The notes under the pieces were generated by a model, which was given only the letters and a program-made list of their open reading frames with translations, was not told the DNA's origin and ran no database searches. A stretch of 64,000 nucleotides of DNA from positions 1,798,001 to 1,862,000 of the forward strand of contig NC_017955.1 in the NCBI RefSeq assembly GCF_000306785.1, given 5' to 3'. This document shows positions 44,823-52,835 of this stretch, piece after piece. Position 1 is the stretch's first letter. Each line of letters starts with the position of its first letter. The position numbers were made by a program, and so were the translations under genes. This DNA is from Modestobacter italicus (GTDB taxonomy: Bacteria; Actinomycetota; Actinomycetes; Mycobacteriales; Geodermatophilaceae).

Positions 44823-45578
44823 TCAGCCGCGGAGGAACAGGTAGACCGACACCGCGATGCCGAAGACGACGATCAGCACCCGCAGCGGCGTGCTGGGGAT
44901 CCGGGTGGCGACCTTCGCGCCGAGGAAGCCACCGAGCAGCGCCGCGGGCGCGCAGACGGCGACGTAGGCCCACTCCACCGGGCCCCAGATGCCGAAGACG
45001 ACCACCGTCACCGAGGCGGTGACCAGCGAGATCGCGCTCTTCATCGCGTTGGCCAGCTTCAGCCGCCCCAGGCCCAGCCCCAGGACGCCGACCAGGATCA
45101 CGCCCAGCGCGCCGCCGAAGTAGCCGCCGTAGACGGTGGCCAGGAAGAGCGCCACGTACAGCCAGGCCGGGTCGCCGGTCCGGCCGCCGTCCTCCCGCCG
45201 CTTGAGCCGCTTGGTGATCAGCGGCTGGAAGGCCAGCAGGACGCTGGCCAGGAACACCAGCACCGGGACGACGGTGTCGAACGCCTCGCTGGGGGTGGTG
45301 AGCAGCAGGACCGACCCGAGGGTGCCGCCGAGCACCGCGACGACGGAGAACCGGACGAGCCGCGCGCGCTGGCCGGCGTACTCGCTGCGGAAGCCGAGCA
45401 CCCCGCCGACGTAGCCGGGCCACTGGGCGACGGAGTTGGTGACGTTCGCCGCCACCGTGCCCAGGCCCAGCCCGACCAGGACGGGGAAGAGGATCAGCGA
45501 CCCGCCGCCGGCGATCGAGTTGATCCCGCCGGCGAGGAGCGCCACCCCGGCGGCGATGAGGAGGTCGACAGCGGACAC
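44823..45578 (-). CDS. TSUP (TauE/SafE) family anion permease
   Basis: A 251-residue membrane protein with about eight helices. The repeat motif GGGSLILFPVLVGLG near the start and GGYFGGALGVILVG in the second half mark TauE/SafE proteins, which export or import sulfur-containing or other small anions. GTG 45578 is supported by TAGGCT eight bases upstream. The -10-like element overlaps that of the divergent DoxX-like gene. Confidence 0.85.
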   Translation of the reverse strand: MSAVDLLIAAGVALLAGGINSIAGGGSLILFPVLVGLGLGTVAANVTNSVAQWPGYVGGVLGFRSEYAGQRARLVRFSVVAVLGGTLGSVLLLTTPSEAFDTVVPVLVFLASVLLAFQPLITKRLKRREDGGRTGDPAWLYVALFLATVYGGYFGGALGVILVGVLGLGLGRLKLANAMKSAISLVTASVTVVVFGIWGPVEWAYVAVCAPAALLGGFLGAKVATRIPSTPLRVLIVVFGIAVSVYLFLRG

Positions 45579-45590
45579 GACCGCCGAGCC

Positions 45591-45596
45591 TACGGT
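45591..45596 (+). promoter_or_regulatory. overlapping divergent -10 hexamers
   Basis: TACGGT on the plus strand ends six bases before GTG 45603. On the minus strand TAGGCT (45587-45592) ends eight bases before GTG 45578. The two hexamers share two bases, so the divergent promoters may compete for polymerase. Confidence 0.5.
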
Positions 45597-45602
45597 GTGA
45601 CC

Positions 45603-45962
45603 GTGCCGAGGGACGTGCGAGCGCTGGCCATCGCGGCGGGGATGACCGGGACGGGGGTCTTCCACCTGGTCCGCCCGCAGGCCTACGACTGGATGATCCC
45701 GCCGGAGCTCGGCCGCGCCCGCCCCTGGGTCACCGGCAGCGGCGTGGCCGAGCTGGCCACCGCCGCGCTGGTCGCCGTCCCGGCCACCCGCCGGATCGGG
45801 GGCTGGGCCGCGGTGGCGGTGCTGCTCGGGGTGCTGCCCGCGCACGCCCAGACCCTCCGGGTCTTCCGCCACGAGCCCGGGAAGCTCGCCGTCGCCGCCG
45901 CGCGGATCCCGTTCCAGCTGCCCATGCTGCAGGCCGCGCTGCGGGTCGCCCGCGGGCGGTAG
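45603..45962 (+). CDS. DoxX-like small membrane protein
   Basis: A 119-residue protein with about four hydrophobic helices, starting VPRDVRALAIAAGMTGTGVF and containing RPWVTGSGVAELATAALVA, the DoxX/DUF4267-like pattern with a conserved GxxE in helix 2. Function is unknown. GTG 45603 is chosen over the in-frame GTG 45597 because TACGGT ends exactly six bases before it. It is convergent with the Lrp gene with two bases between stop codons. Confidence 0.72.
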   Translation: MPRDVRALAIAAGMTGTGVFHLVRPQAYDWMIPPELGRARPWVTGSGVAELATAALVAVPATRRIGGWAAVAVLLGVLPAHAQTLRVFRHEPGKLAVAAARIPFQLPMLQAALRVARGR

Positions 45963-45964
45963 CC

Positions 45965-46972
45965 CTAGCGGCCGCGGACCGGCGGCGGCTCGGGGTCGGT
46001 GAGCCGCGGGCCGTCCATCAGGCTGCCGGCCTGCTTGACCCGGCGCAGCACGGTGGAGGTCTCCAGGCTGCGCACCGGCAGGGCACCCACCCGGTCGGTG
46101 AGGAACCGGTACAGGTGCGCGGTGTCCCGGCAGGTCACCGCCACCATCAGGTTGGCCGGGCCGGTCACCACCGCGGTGAAGGCGGTCTCCGGCTCCCGGG
46201 CCAGCGACTCGCCCACGTGCGCGATGTCGGCCGGTGCGACGCCGAGCCAGAGCAGCGCGCTGACCGGGTGCCCGAGCAGCTCGGAGGCGATCTCCAGGTC
46301 GAAGTACAGCGCCCCGGCCGAGCGGAGGGCCTCGACCCGCCGCGCCACCCGGCTCTCCGACCAGCCGGTCACGCCGGCGAGCTCGGCGTAGCTCAGCCGG
46401 CCGTCGGTGGCGAGCGCGGCGAAGAGCAGGTCGTCCTCCGGGTCCAGGGCCACCGGGGTGGCGCCGACCCGCGCGGAGTCGTGGCTGAGCGCGGCGATCT
46501 GCTCGTCGGTGAGCGGGTCCTCGAAGCCGGTCCACTCGTAGACGCCGCCGACGTAGGCGTGCAGCACCGAGAAGGCGGCCAGGTCGATGACCTGCACGGT
46601 GCGCGGCAACCGGTCGAGCAGGAGCGCGTCGCGCTGGCGGGGGGTGCGCGGCCGGGTCGAGCAGGTGATCTCCGCGCCACCCGCGGTCAGGCTCACCCAG
46701 GAGACGTCGGGCCGCCGGGCCAGGGCGTCGGCGACGGCCCCGGCCGCGGCCGGCTGCACCCGCATCCGGATGTGCCAGCTGGGCTCGGTCGCCTCCGGCG
46801 TGGTGAGCCCCAGCACCCGGACGACGCCGTCGGCGCGCAGCCGCCGCCAGCGGCGGGCCACGGTCTGCTCGGAGACCCCCAGCACGGTCGCCACCCGGCT
46901 GAACGGTGCCCGGCCGTCGACCTGCATGGCGTGCACGATCTGGCGGTCCACGGCGTCGAGCACGGTCAGCAT
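45965..46972 (-). CDS. Lrp/AsnC-family regulator, tandem form
   Basis: A 335-residue transcription factor with two Lrp-type halves. The first winged helix-turn-helix is in DRQIVHAMQVDGRAPFSRVA through QTVARRWRRLRADGV, and the second in LLFAALATDGRLSYAELAGV through ESRVARRVEALRSAG, each followed by an RAM-like ligand domain. Tandem Lrp proteins bind amino acids or related ligands. It is divergent from the MFS exporter and a 12-bp palindrome lies at its start codon, so it probably controls both. Confidence 0.87.
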   Translation of the reverse strand: MLTVLDAVDRQIVHAMQVDGRAPFSRVATVLGVSEQTVARRWRRLRADGVVRVLGLTTPEATEPSWHIRMRVQPAAAGAVADALARRPDVSWVSLTAGGAEITCSTRPRTPRQRDALLLDRLPRTVQVIDLAAFSVLHAYVGGVYEWTGFEDPLTDEQIAALSHDSARVGATPVALDPEDDLLFAALATDGRLSYAELAGVTGWSESRVARRVEALRSAGALYFDLEIASELLGHPVSALLWLGVAPADIAHVGESLAREPETAFTAVVTGPANLMVAVTCRDTAHLYRFLTDRVGALPVRSLETSTVLRRVKQAGSLMDGPRLTDPEPPPVRGR

Positions 46973-46975
46973 CCT

Positions 46976-46987
46976 GCACCATGGTGC
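46976..46987. promoter_or_regulatory. palindromic operator candidate for Lrp regulator
   Basis: GCACCATGGTGC is a perfect 12-bp palindrome that begins four bases upstream of the Lrp ATG, within the 89-bp divergent gap. Binding there would block the regulator gene itself. Confidence 0.45.
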
Positions 46988-47061
46988 CCTCCGGTGGAGG
47001 ATCCCGTCACCAGGGCCGTCCTGGCGTCACTCCTGTCGCTGGGTCGTTGCACAGTGGGCGC

Positions 47062-48594
47062 ATGCGCAAGTGGTTGCCGCTGGTCGCGATCTGCACCGGC
47101 ACGTTCATGCTCCTCATCGACGTCACGATCGTGAACGTCGCCCTGCCCGACATGGCGCTGGACCTGGGCACGTCGTTCGACCAGCTGCAGTGGGTGGTCG
47201 ACGTCTACGCGCTGGCGCTGTCCGCGCTGGTGCTGGGCGCCGGGTCGCTCGCCGACCTGTACGGCCGCCGCAAGCTCTACCTCGCCGGGTTGCTGCTGTT
47301 CGCGGTCGCCTCGCTCGCCTGCGGGCTGGCCCCGAACGCCGAGCTGCTCATCGTGGCGCGGGCAGTGCAGGGGATCGGCGGCGCGGCGATGCTGGCCACC
47401 ACCATCGCGCTGATCAACACCAGCTACGAGGGGCGTGACCGCGGCACCGCCTTCGGGATCTGGGGCGCCGTGGTCGGTGCCGCCGCTGCGCTGGGCCCGA
47501 TCCTGGGCGGTGCGCTCACCGAGCTCTCCTGGCGGTGGATCTTCTTCGTCAACCTGCCGATCAGCGTCCTCGCCGTCGTCGTGACGCTGGTCGCCGTGCA
47601 GGAGGCCCGCCAGCCGGGCGCCCCCCGGCCCGACGTGCCGGGCATCGCGCTGTTCACCCTCGGCGCCGGCGGGGTGGTCTTCGGCCTGGTCCGCGCCGCC
47701 GTGGACGGCTGGGGCGCGCCGGTCGCCTGGGGGTCGCTGGTCGCCGGCCTGGTCGTCCTGGCGGTGTGGGTGCTGGTGGAGCGCCGCCGGCGGGCCCCGA
47801 TGCTCGACGTCTCGCTGTTCGCCAACCGCTCCTTCACCGGGATCATGCTCGGCGCGCTGCTGCTGAACGCGGCGGCGTTCTCCGCCAGCCTCTACACCTC
47901 GCTGTGGCTGCAGTCGGTGCTCGGGCTCTCGCCGCTGCAGGGCGGGCTGGTCTTCATCCCGCTGTCCGCCTGCAGCTTCGTCGTCGCCGCCCTCGCCGGC
48001 CGGTTCCTGCAGACGATGGCGCCGCGGTGGGTGGTCGGCGGCGGGCTGATGGTCATCGGCGTCGGCTCGCTGCTGCTGGCGCTGGTCGACGCCGACTCCT
48101 CCTGGACGGTGCTCGTGCCCGGGCTCGCCGTCCTCGGCGTCGGGGTCGGGGTGGCCAACCCGACGCTGGCCTCCGCCGCGCTGGCGACGGTCCCGCGGGA
48201 GCGCAGCGGCATGGCCTCCGGTGCGGTCAACACCGCCCGCCAGCTCGGCTTCGCCCTCGGCGTGGCGGTGCTGGGCAGCGTCTTCACCGCCCAGGCGACC
48301 GCCGTGCTGCGGGACGGCGGCTCGCCGGACCCGGCGGGCACCGCGTCGGCGCTGACCGCCGGCCAGGCCGGCCAGCTCATCGGCTCGGCACCCGCCGAGC
48401 AGCGGGCCGGCCTCGCCGACCTGCTGGGCAGCGCCTACGCCGGCGGGCTGCGCGACGTGTTCCTGGTCTGCGCCGCGGCGGCGATCGTGGGCGGGCTGCT
48501 GGTGTTCTGGCTGGTGCGCGCCGGCGCCCCCAGCACCGGTCACCAGGCCGGACCGTCGGCGGACCAGCCGCAGGAGGCTGCCGCGGCGCGCTGA
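47062..48594 (+). CDS. MFS multidrug exporter, DHA2 family (14 helices)
   Basis: A 510-residue drug:proton antiporter with about 14 membrane helices. Motifs are FMLLIDVTIVNVALPDMALD in helix 1 (motif D1), ADLYGRRKLYLAG (motif A) and ARAVQGIGGAAMLATTIALI (motif B with Arg). GAVVGAAAALGPILGGAL is motif C of exporters. The substrate is unknown. It is divergent from a tandem Lrp regulator that likely controls it. CACAGT ends six bases before the ATG. Confidence 0.9.
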   Translation: MRKWLPLVAICTGTFMLLIDVTIVNVALPDMALDLGTSFDQLQWVVDVYALALSALVLGAGSLADLYGRRKLYLAGLLLFAVASLACGLAPNAELLIVARAVQGIGGAAMLATTIALINTSYEGRDRGTAFGIWGAVVGAAAALGPILGGALTELSWRWIFFVNLPISVLAVVVTLVAVQEARQPGAPRPDVPGIALFTLGAGGVVFGLVRAAVDGWGAPVAWGSLVAGLVVLAVWVLVERRRRAPMLDVSLFANRSFTGIMLGALLLNAAAFSASLYTSLWLQSVLGLSPLQGGLVFIPLSACSFVVAALAGRFLQTMAPRWVVGGGLMVIGVGSLLLALVDADSSWTVLVPGLAVLGVGVGVANPTLASAALATVPRERSGMASGAVNTARQLGFALGVAVLGSVFTAQATAVLRDGGSPDPAGTASALTAGQAGQLIGSAPAEQRAGLADLLGSAYAGGLRDVFLVCAAAAIVGGLLVFWLVRAGAPSTGHQAGPSADQPQEAAAAR

Positions 48595-48614
48595 GTCCCG
48601 GCAGACTCCCCGCC

Positions 48615-49334
48615 ATGGCCTCCTCCCCGTTCCCCGACGACTGGCAGCGCGCCCTCGTCGTCGCCGCGCACCCCGACGACATCGAGTACGGCATCGCGGC
48701 GGCGGTGGCGGTGTGGACGGCGGCCGGCAAGGACGTGCACTACGTCCTGGCCACCCGCGGCGAGGCGGGGATGGAGGGGGTGCCGCCGGACGTCGCCGGA
48801 CCGCTGCGCGAGGAGGAGGAACGGCGGTCGGCCGCCGTCGTCGGCGTGACCGAGGTCGACTTCCTCGACCACCGGGACGGCGTCCTCGTCGCGGGCCCGG
48901 ACCTGCGGCGCGACCTCGCCGCGGCGATCCGGCGGCACCGCCCGGAGCTCGTCGTCACCGGGTACTTCGGCGCGACGTGGACACCGCCGGGGGTGTCGCC
49001 AGCGTACGTGAACTCCGCCGACCACCGCGCCCTCGGCCAGTGCGTGGTCGACGCCGTGGCCGATGCGGCGAACGAGTGGATCTTCACGGACCTCACCGAG
49101 CCGCGGTGGACGGGCGTCACCTACATCGCGGTGCAGGACATGTCCGACCCGCCGCACGAGGTGGACGTCGCGTCGCAGGTCGACGCGGCCGTGCGCTCGC
49201 TGAGCGAGCACCGCCGGTACCTCGAGCTGCTGTCCGAGGTGCCGGTCGAGGAGCAGGCGCGGCAGGTCATCGACATGTCGACGCTGACCGAGGACGACCG
49301 GCGCCGAGTCGGGTTCCGGCTGTTCTGGGGCTGA
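48615..49334 (+). CDS. PIG-L family deacetylase
   Basis: A 239-residue zinc-dependent N-deacetylase of the LmbE/PIG-L family. The metal motif is VVAAHPDDIEYG near residue 20, and SADHRALGQCVVDAV gives the later His ligand. Members include MshB and Mca in mycothiol metabolism, but this short form is not clearly either of them. CAGACT ends seven bases before the ATG. It is 20 bases after the exporter gene on the same strand. Confidence 0.87.
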   Translation: MASSPFPDDWQRALVVAAHPDDIEYGIAAAVAVWTAAGKDVHYVLATRGEAGMEGVPPDVAGPLREEEERRSAAVVGVTEVDFLDHRDGVLVAGPDLRRDLAAAIRRHRPELVVTGYFGATWTPPGVSPAYVNSADHRALGQCVVDAVADAANEWIFTDLTEPRWTGVTYIAVQDMSDPPHEVDVASQVDAAVRSLSEHRRYLELLSEVPVEEQARQVIDMSTLTEDDRRRVGFRLFWG

Positions 49335-49352
49335 GCGCTACGCTGCCACCAC

Positions 49353-49760
49353 GACGGACGAGTCGGCTGGGCGGTCGCGTCGGCGGGGGAGACCCCGCCG
49401 CCGAGGAACGTCCGGGCTCCACAGGGCAGGGTGGTCGCCAACAGCGACCCGGGGTGACCCGCGGGACAGTGCCACAGAGAACAGACCGCCAGTGCGTGCA
49501 CTGGTAAGGGTGAAACGGCGGTGTAAGAGACCACCGCACACCGGGTGACCGGTGTGGCTCGGTAAACCCCACCCGGAGCAAGGTCGAGAGGGACGGCGGC
49601 TCGCCGCCGTCCTGCGCAGGCGTTCGAGGGCTGCCCGCCCGAGCCTGCGGGTGGACCGCTCGAGCCTGCCGGCAACGGCAGGCCTAGATGGATGGCCGCT
49701 CATCGGGAGGCCGTGAGGCACCCGGGGACAGAACCCGGCGTACAGGCCGACTCGTCCGTC
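49353..49760 (+). ncRNA. rnpB: RNase P RNA, class A
   Basis: The RNA component of RNase P, which trims tRNA 5' ends. The first and last 15 bases (49353-49367 and 49746-49760) pair perfectly as helix P1. Universal segments are present: GAGGAACGTCCGGGCTCCAC, ACAGAGAACAGACCGCC, GGTAAGGGTGAAACGG, GGTGTAAGAGACCACCGC and the 3' ACAGAACCCGGCGTACAGGC. This accounts for the otherwise gene-free stretch after the PIG-L gene. Confidence 0.95.
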
Positions 49761-49769
49761 GCCCCCCGG

Positions 49770-50723
49770 TCACAGCGAGCGCAGGAAGTCCAGCAGCCCG
49801 GGGAAGTAGTGCTGCGGGTCGTCGAACTGCGCCAGGTGGCTGCCGTCCGGGCAGTGCAGGTACCGGCCCCGCGGCAGCTGGTCGGCCATCCACCGCATGT
49901 GCTCGGGGTCCATCGTGTCGTGCGTCGCGCCGATCACCAGCGCCGGGACGTCGATGCCCGCCAGGTCGGCCGAGCGGTCCCAGCTCTCCAACGTCCCGGA
50001 CAGGCCCAGCTCGCTCGGGCCTTGCATCGGCACGTAGATGTCGGGGTTGATGTGCGCCAGCGACCGGATGACCGGGTCGGGCCACTCGTCCTGCGGCATC
50101 CGGCACACGTGCAGCACGTAGTGGTGCTCCATCAGCAGGGCCTCGTACCGCGGGTCGTCCGTCCGGCCCTCGGCCTCGAACCGCTTGATCTCCGCCAGGA
50201 CGTCGGGGTCCATCGCCGGCATCAGCACGCGCTCGGCGTAGTCGTTGTACTGCCGCGCGCTGCTCATCATGTTGGAGATGACCAGGCCCTTGAGGTGCTG
50301 CTGGTGGTGGACGGCGTACTCCATCGCCAGCATGCCGCCCCAGGACTGCCCGAGGAGCACGAAGTTGCTGCTGTCCAGGCCGAGCGCCTGCCGCACCTGC
50401 TCGACCTCGTCGACGAACCGCTCGAGCGTCCACAGCGACGGGTCGTCGGGGCGGTCGCTGCGGAACGAGCCCAGCTGGTCGTAGTAGTAGTACTCGACGC
50501 CGGCCCCGGGGAACCAGGTGTCGAAGCACTCGTACAGCTCGTCGGTGGCGCCCGGGCCGCCGTGCAGCAGCAGCACCTTGAGGTCCGGGTTGGTGCCGAC
50601 CCGCTTCGTCCAGACCCGGGAGGTGCCGCTGGGCGTCTCGACCGGCACCATGCGGGAGCCCCCGGAGACGACCGTCGCGGGGTCCCAGCCGGAGGTGTCG
50701 AAGTAGGACGGTGTGCTGGTCAT
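49770..50723 (-). CDS. proline iminopeptidase-family alpha/beta hydrolase
   Basis: A 317-residue cytoplasmic hydrolase of the S33 family. LLLHGGPGATDEL is the oxyanion loop and GQSWGGMLAMEYA contains the catalytic Ser. A helical cap follows with MMSSARQYNDYAERVLMPAM, and GSHLAQFDDPQHYFPG near the end holds the catalytic His. It probably removes N-terminal proline or other residues from small peptides. TAGGGG lies six bases before the ATG. Confidence 0.88.
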   Translation of the reverse strand: MTSTPSYFDTSGWDPATVVSGGSRMVPVETPSGTSRVWTKRVGTNPDLKVLLLHGGPGATDELYECFDTWFPGAGVEYYYYDQLGSFRSDRPDDPSLWTLERFVDEVEQVRQALGLDSSNFVLLGQSWGGMLAMEYAVHHQQHLKGLVISNMMSSARQYNDYAERVLMPAMDPDVLAEIKRFEAEGRTDDPRYEALLMEHHYVLHVCRMPQDEWPDPVIRSLAHINPDIYVPMQGPSELGLSGTLESWDRSADLAGIDVPALVIGATHDTMDPEHMRWMADQLPRGRYLHCPDGSHLAQFDDPQHYFPGLLDFLRSL

Positions 50724-50787
50724 GCCGCACCCCTACCCGCTCCCCGGCGGCTGACGCGGTGATCCCGGGAGCGGACGAGGAGGGCGT

Positions 50788-51708
50788 GTGGACGTCGGGC
50801 TGAGCGGGTTGGTCCCGCCGGGGCTGGACGCGCACGTGCCGGAGAGCCGGGCGTTCTACGCGGCGCGGGGGGAGCGGCGGGGGCCGGATTCCCTGGACGA
50901 GCTCCGGGCGGTCCGCGCCCAGCAGGGTCCTCCGCCACCCACCCCGGGCACCACGGTCGAGCAGCTCGTCGGCGGACCCCGGCTGCGGATCTCCCTGCCG
51001 ACGGGCACGGAGGCGTGCGGGGTGTACCTCGACGTCCCCGGCGGGGGGTTCTCCCTCGGGCCCTCAGCGGCGGGGGACACCCGCAACGCAGCCCTCGCCG
51101 AGTCGCTCGGGATCGCCGTGGTCGGGGTCGAGCACCGGCTCGCGCCCGAGGACCCGTGGCCGGCGGCCCCCGACGACTGCGAGGCCGCCGCGCTCTGGCT
51201 GGTCGAGCAGGCCGCCGTCCGGTTCGGCACGACCCGGCTGGCGATCGGCGGCAGCTCGGCCGGCGCCACGTTGGCCGTGACCACGCTGCTCCGGCTCCGG
51301 GACAGGGGGCTGGCCGGGTCGTTCGCCGGCGCCGTCCTGCAGTTCGGCACCTACGACCTCAGCGGCACGACCCCCGCGGGCCGGCTGATCGCCGACGAGT
51401 GGTTCCTGCAGGCCTACGTCGGCCACCTGGCCGACCGCACCCTGCCCGACGTGTCACCCGTCTTCGGCGACCTGCGGGGCCTGCCGCCCGCCCTGCTCGT
51501 GGTCGGGGCCCGGGACGTGCTGCTCGAGGACAACCTGGTCATGGCGGCCCGGCTGTCCGCGGCCGGGGTCCCGGTCGACGTCCGCGTCTACCCGGAGTCG
51601 CCGCACGGCTTCACCGGCCACCCGACCGGCATGGCGCGGGCCGCGCTGGCCGGTCGGGATGCCTGGCTCGTCGACCGACTCGTCGGCGGTGGGCCAGCCG
51701 GCACGTGA
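50788..51708 (+). CDS. alpha/beta hydrolase, HSL-like, with altered oxyanion motif
   Basis: A 306-residue esterase-like protein. GGSSAGATLAV contains the nucleophile Ser, DVLLEDNLVMA the acid and PESPHGFTGHP the His. The oxyanion motif, HGGGF in the family, reads PGGGF here (YLDVPGGGFSLG), so the leading His is replaced by Pro. GVEHRLAPEDPWPAAPDDC is a strong family signature. Activity is plausible but the change may alter substrate choice. GTG 50788 follows AGGAGGG. Confidence 0.85.
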   Translation: MDVGLSGLVPPGLDAHVPESRAFYAARGERRGPDSLDELRAVRAQQGPPPPTPGTTVEQLVGGPRLRISLPTGTEACGVYLDVPGGGFSLGPSAAGDTRNAALAESLGIAVVGVEHRLAPEDPWPAAPDDCEAAALWLVEQAAVRFGTTRLAIGGSSAGATLAVTTLLRLRDRGLAGSFAGAVLQFGTYDLSGTTPAGRLIADEWFLQAYVGHLADRTLPDVSPVFGDLRGLPPALLVVGARDVLLEDNLVMAARLSAAGVPVDVRVYPESPHGFTGHPTGMARAALAGRDAWLVDRLVGGGPAGT

Positions 51709-51730
51709 CCGCGCCTCGGTCACCGGCCGG

Positions 51731-52687
51731 TCAGCGGCTGCGCGAGGGGGCGGCTGCAGGGTGCCGGTCCGCCGTCCGGTAGCGGCTCGGTGTCGTGCCG
51801 TACGCGGCGCGGAACGCCCGGCTGAACGTGGCGAGGTCCGCGAACCCCCACCGCCACGCGATGTCCGTGATCGACCTGTCCCGGCAGGTGGGGTGCCGGA
51901 GCTCCAGCCGGGCACGTTCCAGGCGCAGGTGCTGGACGTGCCGGGACACGGTGCTCTGCCGCAGGGCGAACAGCCGGTGCAGGTGCCGGGTGGAGATGAA
52001 GTGCGCGGCGGCGATGCCGGTGGGGGTCAGGTCGGGGTCGCCGAGCCGCTGCAGGATGTGGTCGTCGATCCGTCGCAGCAGGTCGTCCGCAGATCGCGGC
52101 GGAGCGGACGGGCGCACCTCCTCCTGGGCCACGGTGGTCACGAGGTCCAGCACCTCGGCGCCGAGGCGGACCTCCCCCTCGACGCTCAGCGCGGGGGGCG
52201 AGACCACGAGGTCGCGCAGCATCCGTCCGACGATGGCGCCCAGCCCGTCGCCGCCGCGCAGGCGGCGTGCGGTCAGTGCCCGGGACGCCGGTCCGCCGAG
52301 CGGGACGCAGTCGCGCGGCCAGGTGAGGACGAGCAGCTCCCAGTCCTGCTGCAACCGCCAGCAGAAGGCGCGGTCGGTCTCGTAGACGGCGAAGTCGCCC
52401 GGGGTGAGCACCGCCTCCCGGTCGTCCTGCTGGACCACCGCGGCGCCGCGGGTGAGCAGGCCGACCTGCAGGTACTCGGCGTCGTCCGCTCTGGCCAGCT
52501 GGGGGGTGCGGGTGCAGCTCTGCGGGCCCGACCGCACCGACGCGACGTGCAGGTGGCCGAGCTCGGTGGACCGGACCCGCCCGCGGAACGAGGCCCGCCG
52601 GTCGGCCACGATGTCGAGGGCCACGAAGTTCTCCCGGATGATGTCCTGCCAGACGTCCAGCCGGTCGGTCGTGGCGGGCTGACCCAT
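51731..52687 (-). CDS. AraC-family regulator
   Basis: A 318-residue regulator with an N-terminal cupin-like ligand domain (LLTRGAAVVQQDDREAVLTP) and a C-terminal AraC DNA-binding domain with two helix-turn-helix units, from FISTRHLHRLFALRQSTVSR to DIAWRWGFADLATFSRAFR and the end YGTTPSRYR. The ATG at 52687 is preceded by GAGGTG. It is divergent from the molybdopterin enzyme gene, with three direct repeats in the gap as candidate sites, so it probably regulates that enzyme. Confidence 0.9.
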   Translation of the reverse strand: MGQPATTDRLDVWQDIIRENFVALDIVADRRASFRGRVRSTELGHLHVASVRSGPQSCTRTPQLARADDAEYLQVGLLTRGAAVVQQDDREAVLTPGDFAVYETDRAFCWRLQQDWELLVLTWPRDCVPLGGPASRALTARRLRGGDGLGAIVGRMLRDLVVSPPALSVEGEVRLGAEVLDLVTTVAQEEVRPSAPPRSADDLLRRIDDHILQRLGDPDLTPTGIAAAHFISTRHLHRLFALRQSTVSRHVQHLRLERARLELRHPTCRDRSITDIAWRWGFADLATFSRAFRAAYGTTPSRYRTADRHPAAAPSRSR

Positions 52688-52736
52688 GGCACACCTCGTC
52701 TCGCGCAGGACCGTGGGCAGAGTAGAAGGCCGATGG

Positions 52737-52802
52737 TCCCCGTGGGTCAACGACTGCGACCGGATGTCCCCCAGGGACAAGACGTCGGTCGCCCAGGGCC
52801 AA
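52737..52802. promoter_or_regulatory. three direct repeats between AraC gene and oxidoreductase
   Basis: Three 14-bp copies fit TCSCCNWGGGNCAA: 52737-52750, 52767-52780 and 52789-52802. Start-to-start spacing is 30 and 22 bp, near three and two helical turns. The middle copy is also a dyad (TGTCCC-CCA-GGGACA, 52765-52779). Direct repeats are the usual target of AraC-type activators. Confidence 0.55.
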
Positions 52803-52835
52803 CCGCGCGGGCCCCTCCGGTTGGAGGCTGGGGCG

